A DNA stretch of 64,000 nt from Albula goreensis (lineage: Eukaryota; Chordata; Actinopteri; Albuliformes; Albulidae). Below, piece by piece: positions 58,701 through 64,000 of the stretch (position 1 is its first letter; each line of letters starts with the position of its first letter). Where the stretch lies: positions 994,768-1,058,767 of the forward strand of contig CM040761.1 of NCBI GenBank assembly GCA_022829145.1, in the 5' to 3' direction. The translations under genes were made by a program, and so were the position numbers. The notes beneath the pieces were generated by a model. That model was not told the DNA's origin and searched no databases. It worked only from the letters and a program-made list of their open reading frames with translations.

Positions 58701-61700
58701 AGAAATGTGAAAGACCACAGAATGAACAAAACAAAGAAAGAAAATGAAAAGTAGAACCATAGAATTTAGCTACCTTGGAAAAAGCATGAACTACTTTGCC
58801 TCTTGGAAGACGCGATCTAAGTTAGTTCGTTTGAAGCATGTGGGTGCCTCTGTCTCACTCTGTCACAGAGTGCACAACTCTATTTGATGACCTAAACAGA
58901 TGACTGTAAGGTAAGATGGCCATACTGATCAATCAAAGAAAGGTCAGGCCATCTGAGAAAAAGATGAAAATGCAGTGCAGGCAGCTGAGGTCTTTATACC
59001 TGATTTTACTGCAGTTAAAAAACATGTCTGGAGCGGCAATGCCTTCACAGCTCGATCAGTGACTCACTTCTGTTGGTACTCTTTCAGCAGCTTCTTAGCC
59101 TTGTTGTACTTCTTGTCCAGGGCCTCATGCTGGCTTTGTGTTTCTGTCAGATGCTCGTTTAGTGTTTTGCAGAGTTCCTGCGCCTCCAGCCAGTACGTCT
59201 CAAGCTTCTGAATCCTTTCCTCATTCTCCTGCAGACTCTGCTGCATCTGGGCCTGCCTGGACTCCCATGATGCTTTGCCATCCTCCGATGCCCTCAGCTG
59301 TAACAGTACTCTGGTCAGTGGTCAGCTATCCCAAATACACTGTCTGTGTTAAGTGATGTAACGTGGCATGTGGTAGTGTCTCCTGGCATTCACCCTTCTG
59401 CCAGCATCACCTTCCTCAGTCATACTTACCCTCTCCTTCAGCTGGCAGAGCTCAGCTGTGGTTACACTGTGCTTCAGCTGGAGCTGTTGTGGTGACAGGG
59501 ACAAGAGCATCAAACGTCACATTCCATATGATATAATTAACTGCGCATGTCCAATTTATTATACTTTATTAAGCTATATGTTTAACTACTTACTAAAGTA
59601 TTTAATATAGTACTTAAAATAATATACAGCAATGTGCTATTATACAAACAAGTGATAACCAATAATTTTAATAAGCAAATAAAATGTAAAATTAAGCTTT
59701 AAAGGGGGATTTCAATATCTGAAGCTCTATAGTTTGTTGGTATGTCTTCATGAATGAGGTGTAATTGTTGTCTGTACACACTGTCTTCTGTCCGAACCAA
59801 ACCTTGTGCTTGTTCATAACCTCATTCTCACAAATCACTTTCTATTAATTTCAAGAGACAACCAGGAAAATGTACTTCTAACATGTGAAGCACATTGACA
59901 CACAAATGAAGAAAATGTACTGTTGCAATGTTGTATCTTAAAGGGCAAACAGCAAAAGAAGACACACCAGAAGTAAGGCAACTATAGAGCTTAAGGAGTT
60001 ACCAAAGTAACATTCCCCTTACATGATGACATATTTATGTAATATTTTTAAACATTAAATCCAAAATCAGTTGCTTATCTAGACAATTGTGATCTGCAAA
60101 ACCTCAACAACTCTCATACTGGGAAGCATAAGTTATATATTTCCAACTCTTACAAGATAAAGGAATGAAATAGTCATATCATCACAGTATGTTTTTCCCC
60201 CGATAATTTGTGAAGAGATTATCAATTTTAAAATTATTTTCATTAGAGTAGCCCTTTAAGAGCTCACCAACCTCTCTTTCAGCATTAGACCAAATACATT
60301 CGCAGGTAACTCAATAGTAGAGCAAGAATACCTCTTTGAATTTGAATGTTAAGTGTGCCTTGTCCATGTCCTCAACGTCAGAGTACTCGAACTCCTCAGC
60401 TGATCTCCTGATGAAGCTCGACCTCAGAACCTCATCTTCCTCACCCTCCTCATCCTCATAGTGGTCATCCTGAAACAGACACATAGAAAAGGACTGTTGT
60501 ATCCACAAAAAACAAATATTACTCAATATTCTATCACCAGAGCAGTGGGAAGTGTACCGAACCCCTAGCACATCAGTGTGTTCTCAGGCCAGAGAAGCTG
60601 GAAAAATCAGCACTGCTCCACCAAGCATGCTCACACTTCTATATGCTTATCAGTGAATGAAAATGGTCTAAAGTCCACCACTGCACTCAACCTGTCACCA
60701 AGTCTAGGTGGCTTCAGGCACATGGGCATAAGCCAAAAGACCTAAAGACTAAAATCTTTTCCAGATTTCTTTCCCCTGAGAAAAATCAAGGTAATCATTT
60801 CCTACTCTTTGAAACTGTTTGAAGAAGCATCTTCAAGCATCTGGTCTTTTACATACCCTTTCCCTTTAGATGAAGGTTTTTTGTTGAAAATCCTTTAGAA
60901 GTTGACCATTGCACACGTGAAACAGAGGGCAGTAAGGTGGGCACTCTGTGCTCACCTAGAGAGTAGCATATTTCTGCAACAGAGTGAATCAGAGCTTGCC
61001 TGACTGTCTTCACCACCTCCAGACTAGCAGGACTAGGCTGGTTTGCCCTGCTGCAGGCTATGCAAAGCCCCACTAACACACCAACACAATGAGCCTGTGA
61101 CTAACACAGACTGGGAGTGGCTCTCCGGCAGCTGGATATTAACCTCCACAGTTCAGAATGAGTTACTCTCTCAGCCCCTGATTGGCTGTGCTGTGTGTAT
61201 AACCCTTCCTCAGTGGTCACTCACCTCCTCTGTAGAGTGGTCATATGGATCGTCCAGGCGCTGCTGCTGGCTTTTCTCCTGCTCCAGAGTCTCGCTAATG
61301 AGGCGCGCCACCTCACTCTGCGTCCCAGGCTTCTCCCGGCCAATCAGGAAGCTGTGTGGGTGCAGACAGGGGAGCTCAATGTGGAGAGCAACGGTACAAC
61401 CTCCTTACCTGCAAAAACCTACCAAGTTTTACATGAACATCCACAGGAAGATCAGTGATATAGTGCAGTTCTCATACTCCAGTAATGACCTGACCCTGGC
61501 CGGGACCTGTCTGTGGTATACCATTAAAGGAAGCCTCTGCTGTTTCAACGAATGTTAGTTATTTCACTTATCAAATGAACTTTGGGCATCAAATGTTTGT
61601 GGCTTTTGTTATAATTTAATTTGTCATGAAAATCTGGGTTTGAATTTACGGATGGCCAACACATTGGATAATATGTAGTCTAGAGGAATATAGTGCAAGA

Positions 61701-63190
61701 GGGTTACTGGCAAGGTGGAGTGTTATAAACAAAAGCATGTATAACAATCTTCATCTATCATCTTTCATCAAAGCATAAAATCGTCATTTACTATCCTCAG
61801 GGAAGCAATGTTTATACTGATGTGAAAGCTAATTTCAGGTCCTTTTTTGACATGTCAATATAGCGACTCTCAATTACTGTATTTATTTGTGCATAATATC
61901 CACTCGTATATAATGCGCACCTAATTATGGGCAATGAAATCCTGGAAAAAATATCTCTTTTTCTCTTTTCCTTAGTATCATTTCAGGCTTTCAGTTGTGG
62001 AGATTGCAACAGCAGGCCATGTCACGATGTATGGGAAAAGGAATGTTTAGTCAGATTTATTATAATTGCTGAATAAAATAATGAATGAAATCATATTTTC
62101 ATCATTACCAAACTTAGGCTTTCATGCTTTGATTACTTTGGGGAATCTATGAAACACATTTTTTGCACACACAGCATGGTCTGTAGTGAGCATACTACGT
62201 ATTATACCATCACAATGATAACCAAGTTACACATCTTATCTCTAACTTTGAAACAGTAAGTTGGCCCTCCTCCCTCATTGTGATTTAATTCTTTGTTAAA
62301 GATCAGTTAGCTTTCCCCAAATATTAGGGGTGTAACTAGTGTTCGATTTTGTAAAAACAATTCAAGGGGGATGGTCAACCTCAGCGTGGAAGGATGGTGG
62401 AATATGCCTAAATTTCTTATATTCATGCATAATCATAAGAAAAAGAGACAGAAAATGTATTATTAAAATATTATTAATACAAAAACTACCAAAAACTATC
62501 CAATTATCCAATAAAATATGATTGTGTTGTATTATTACTAGCGCAGGATTTCAAAAACAGACCTGGTTTCACTATCACAACTGCATACAAGTTGCTGCTT
62601 AATACACCTTTTACATTCAATATGTCACCCTCTCTAGAATCTAAAATCAGTCATGTTATTTCAAGCAAATAAATGTTAGATGGCACACATGTTCGTTTGC
62701 TCACAAGTGACCAGGTTAGCTGCCAGGCTATATAACATGTTCATGAGCCTATGAGCAGCATGCATTTGCAGGCTCCAATCAAATCAGCAATAAGCAAACA
62801 AAAGCCAAAAAGGCACAGAGGATACAAAACAACACAAACTGAAGTGCAAATAATGCAAGAATGACATTTAAATATCTCTGCGGTTTCATCTTTTCACTAT
62901 TAGGCAATAAATAACATATATAATTTCATTAAATCAAAGGGGAAGGGAAGGGAGAAGACAATTCTACAAGGGGGATGGTTGTGGTCAAGATTTTTTCCAA
63001 CCCCTGACTCTATTGCCCTGTGCTCCTCTATGAAGAGCTGAGATAAGAGCTCTTTCCACAAACTGGGAGGAGGTTTCAGACTCACCGCACTGAACCTTTT
63101 GTGTTCTTCAGGACTGTAGCAGCAAACAGCTGTGTGACACCCACCAAGCTGGTGGAGTCAACCTCCACAATCTGGTCATTCACTTGGATC
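40901..63190 (-). CDS. ppp1r9a-like: Neurabin-like protein (PPP1R9A-like), 3' half, 14 exons
   Basis: Actin- and protein-phosphatase-1-binding scaffold of synapses and cell junctions. Exons in transcript order (minus strand, low-high): 63086-63190, 61225-61351, 60332-60469, 59430-59483, 59068-59297, 56856-56952, 56064-56205, 53202-53359, 52782-53082, 50373-50444, 50081-50270, 43593-43709, 41796-41984, 40901-41086 (stop TGA 40901-40903). Domain order: second half of PDZ, acidic linker, coiled coil, SAMD14-like linker, SAM domain, basic C-terminal helix ending SSDSAC. Neurabin is chosen over spinophilin because spinophilin lacks a SAM domain. The actin-binding and PP1-binding (RVxF-type) N-terminal part lies beyond the window. 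Phases agree at all junctions except 52782/50444, where one base is missing or another exon exists. The gene is convergent with pdk1. Confidence 0.92.
43740..44165. repeat. Minisatellite, about 39-bp unit, about 11 copies
   Basis: Copies contain GGGTACATGCTAACACTACT and CATTCTCAGTCTCTAGCTT, increasingly diverged. It begins about 30 bp upstream (transcript sense) of the acceptor of ppp1r9a-like exon 43593-43709. Confidence 0.85.
45580..46138. mobile_element. DNA transposon relic with about 28-bp inverted ends
   Basis: The left end CTATATTTATTTCTGTATAA and the right end, in reverse complement GTACCGTATTTATTTGAGTA, continue as similar TATAATRCRCAC motifs. The first 250 bp recur at 61876-62108. 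The interior carries a hAT-like fragment near 45832 (GGCTGTAATGGTACGTG) and a TAATA pentanucleotide tract at 45920-45975. Superfamily not assigned. Confidence 0.6.
45920..45975. repeat. TAATA pentanucleotide microsatellite
   Basis: Eleven or so uninterrupted ATAAT/TAATA units inside the element at 45580-46138. Confidence 0.92.
47708..48419. mobile_element. hAT-like non-autonomous element
   Basis: The left end TAGGGATGTAACGGTACATG and the right end GTGTACTGTTACACCCCTG are near inverted copies; the left part also has the GGTTCGGTTTATAC motif common next to such ends in fish genomes. No clear 8-bp duplication is seen (TGGTATGG against ACAGGTAG), so it is old or the edges are slightly off. Intron of ppp1r9a-like. 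Confidence 0.6.
48950..49450. repeat. Minisatellite, about 27-bp unit, about 18 copies
   Basis: Units resemble CAGGCATGCAGCCATAGAGC plus TACTGA, with variable length. Intron of ppp1r9a-like. Confidence 0.88.
50081..56205 (-). CDS. ppp1r9a-like: ppp1r9a-like exons for the SAMD14-like linker
   Basis: Exon 56064-56205 is Ser/Thr/Glu-rich ([19 protein letters not shown]). Exon 53202-53359 has [20 protein letters not shown] and [10 protein letters not shown], matching the block shared by neurabin and SAMD14. Exon 52782-53082 includes [16 protein letters not shown], a Ser/Pro-rich stretch and a basic [18 protein letters not shown]. Exon 50373-50444 reads [20 protein letters not shown]. Exon 50081-50270 holds the conserved [12 protein letters not shown] followed by a Ser run. 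The region is largely disordered. The 52782 and 50373 exons do not join in phase as read. Confidence 0.85.
50373..50444 (-). other. ppp1r9a-like: ppp1r9a-like exon with phase conflict at a C-run
   Basis: The 72-nt exon reads well as [20 protein letters not shown] when one leading base completes the previous codon, but the preceding exon 52782-53082 ends in a phase that needs two. A single extra base in the G/C-run (plus-strand Cs at 50424-50428) would make it 73 nt and reconcile both neighbours. The total of all ppp1r9a-like exons (2,106 nt) is likewise one base short of the expected remainder. The alternative is an unseen exon of length 3n+1 between the two. Confidence 0.6.
50571..50633 (-). 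CDS. ppp1r9a-like: Candidate 63-nt cassette exon of ppp1r9a-like
   Basis: On the minus strand, 50633-50571 is bounded by TTTCCACAG and a perfect GTAAGT donor. It is open for 21 codons in exactly the phase left by exon 52782-53082 (phase 1 in, phase 1 out): [22 protein letters not shown] phase-symmetric, stop-free segment with consensus splice sites in the right intron is more than I expect by chance, but I do not recognise the peptide from known neurabins and its cysteine content is unusual for this disordered linker. Confidence 0.35.
53488..54120. mobile_element. Possible DNA-transposon-derived sequence
   Basis: The left edge GGGCCCGGCCGATTATAG is followed by several related ACGATAGGTAACTCCCGATA / GGCCGATAAC motifs, a pattern typical of degenerate fish DNA transposons. 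Right boundary not determined. Confidence 0.35.
54655..55016. mobile_element. Possible hAT-like repeat (ACGGTATGAAAA family)
   Basis: It carries AAACGGTATGAAAATGTAAT and ATTATCACGGTTATCAGTGT, and ends CTGGTAACCGTTTCATCCCT, which is roughly complementary to the left edge. Pattern recognised from fish genomes; boundaries approximate. Confidence 0.45.
55500..55730. repeat. Minisatellite, about 46-bp unit, 5 copies
   Basis: Copies contain CCCTGTCTCAGTACGTTCAC and TTATTCAGTCACCTCTACAG. Intron between ppp1r9a-like exons 56064-56205 and 53202-53359. Confidence 0.85.
56222..56700. repeat. Minisatellite, about 30-32-bp unit, about 15 copies
   Basis: Units contain CCCAATCAGCAGTGCTTCAG followed by TGTGACTCATTA, with deletions. 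It begins about 17 bp from the acceptor of exon 56064-56205. Confidence 0.87.
56856..60469 (-). CDS. ppp1r9a-like: ppp1r9a-like acidic linker and coiled-coil exons
   Basis: Exon 60332-60469 is strongly acidic ([10 protein letters not shown], then [15 protein letters not shown]). Exons 59430-59483, 59068-59297 and 56856-56952 encode a continuous heptad-rich coiled coil: [57 protein letters not shown], then [20 protein letters not shown]. In neurabin and spinophilin this region mediates dimerisation and partner binding. All exon phases join cleanly. Confidence 0.93.
61225..63190 (-). CDS. ppp1r9a-like: ppp1r9a-like exons for the C-terminal half of the PDZ domain
   Basis: Exon 63086-63190 reads (R)[20 protein letters not shown], then [14 protein letters not shown]. 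Exon 61225-61351 continues [20 protein letters not shown] and [20 protein letters not shown]. This is strands 3-6 of the neurabin/spinophilin PDZ domain and the conserved segment just after it. The carboxylate-binding GLG-type loop is encoded upstream, outside the window. Confidence 0.93.
61876..62108. mobile_element. Second copy of the 45580 element's left part
   Basis: About 230 bp closely similar to 45580-45830: ATACTGTATTTATTTGTGCA-like start, GGCAATGAAATCCTGGAAAA and GCAGGCCATGTCACGATGTA. The right part is absent or unrecognisable. Intron of ppp1r9a-like. Confidence 0.7.
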
Positions 63191-64000
63191 CTAGAGAGAC
63201 CAAGTGTCAAATGTGTCATATCTTTACAGTCTCAAATTTATCATGTAGCAAAAACATTTATTTCTGTGATGAATTACACACGCTTCATCTAAATAAATGC
63301 GCTCACATATTGCAGGTAGTCGTCTGAGCTACCAAAAGGCAGGGTTGATCGGTACTACGTTTGTAGTAGTCCGATTAGGGCTACTTAGTATTTTTTAGTA
63401 TTTCCAAATGAAACACTAACTATAACTATACATTCTGTAAATTGCTAATATCAACAGAGATAGAATGCCTTACTAAATACCTGACAATGTCAATCATGTA
63501 GATTTATATTACTACACATTTTAAGAACACATTTTCCATTGTTGACATGGTGACTTTGCAGCTAGCTGCAAAACTTTTTAATTTTAGTTTTTAATTTTGC
63601 ATTACATTCATTCCACATGCTCTTATTTAAATCCTAAGAACTGCTCCACTTAACAGTCATTCGACAGAAATTCTCTTAAAATTACTAATTCAAAGTGTGC
63701 AAGGCTAGGTCACTAGCAGTTACCCGAGCTTATGAGTACCCAAATGCAGGCAACCAAACTGTTACCAGCTGAGTGATCCTCTTACACCACAGCCAGTCTC
63801 ATTAAGGGCTCATGTAATGATCACAGCACTTTCGTTTATGTAGTTATATAGACTGTATTTGACTTCATACTTCATACCAAGACTTTGTACGTGGCTTACT
63901 GGGGTTTGGCAAAATTCTTCAGATAAAAGGATGAGATGGTTGAATTTTATATTTATAGTTGATATTCTTGTAATCACCTCTTCACTGACATTAGTTGTTG
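63191..64000 (-). other. ppp1r9a-like: ppp1r9a-like intron at the window end
   Basis: No further exon is visible in the last 810 bp; the previous PDZ exon must lie beyond the window. Sequence is AT-rich without obvious repeats. Confidence 0.6.

Noticed and set aside
1..64000. CRISPR arrays, bacterial operons, integrated viruses or tRNA/rRNA genes
   Set aside because: The tandem arrays have no spacers of unique sequence, all genes are spliced vertebrate genes, and I saw no cloverleaf, rRNA or viral gene order.

Overview
This is vertebrate nuclear DNA, almost certainly from a ray-finned fish. Genes are split into many short exons with GT-AG introns. The encoded proteins are clear orthologues of vertebrate genes. 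The non-coding DNA is AT-leaning and rich in minisatellites, hAT-type DNA transposon relics and a truncated LINE, as in teleosts. I cannot name the species.

Layout: (1) 1-20,560, plus strand: itga6 (integrin alpha-6). The first coding exon (signal peptide) lies before the window; 24 further constant exons run from the beta-propeller to the transmembrane segment, followed by two mutually exclusive cytoplasmic-tail exons (6A and 6B) and a 3'UTR. (2) 20,560-25,000: intergenic. (3) About 25,400-39,000, plus strand: pdk1 (pyruvate dehydrogenase kinase), complete in 11 coding exons totalling 1,224 nt (407 codons plus stop). (4) 40,901 to the window end, minus strand: the 3' half of a neurabin-like gene (ppp1r9a-like): second half of the PDZ domain, acidic linker, coiled coil, a SAMD14-like linker and a C-terminal SAM domain. 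Its 5' half (actin-binding and PP1-binding regions) lies beyond base 64,000.

The three genes do not form a pathway: alpha-6 is a laminin receptor subunit, PDK1 a mitochondrial kinase that shuts off pyruvate dehydrogenase, and neurabin an actin/PP1 scaffold. Their order resembles the human ITGA3-PDK2-SAMD14-PPP1R9B cluster, so the block is probably one member of an ancient vertebrate paralogon.

The most unusual features are tandem repeats that copy exon-intron junctions. A 44-bp array in itga6 and a roughly 37-bp array in pdk1 each reiterate an exon 3' end plus its splice donor, and a third array in itga6 reiterates the polypyrimidine tract and AG of an acceptor. Two itga6 exons, and probably one neurabin-like exon, are one base short at C-runs. 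This looks more like consensus error than gene decay. I found no new multi-gene system; the region is otherwise ordinary vertebrate DNA.
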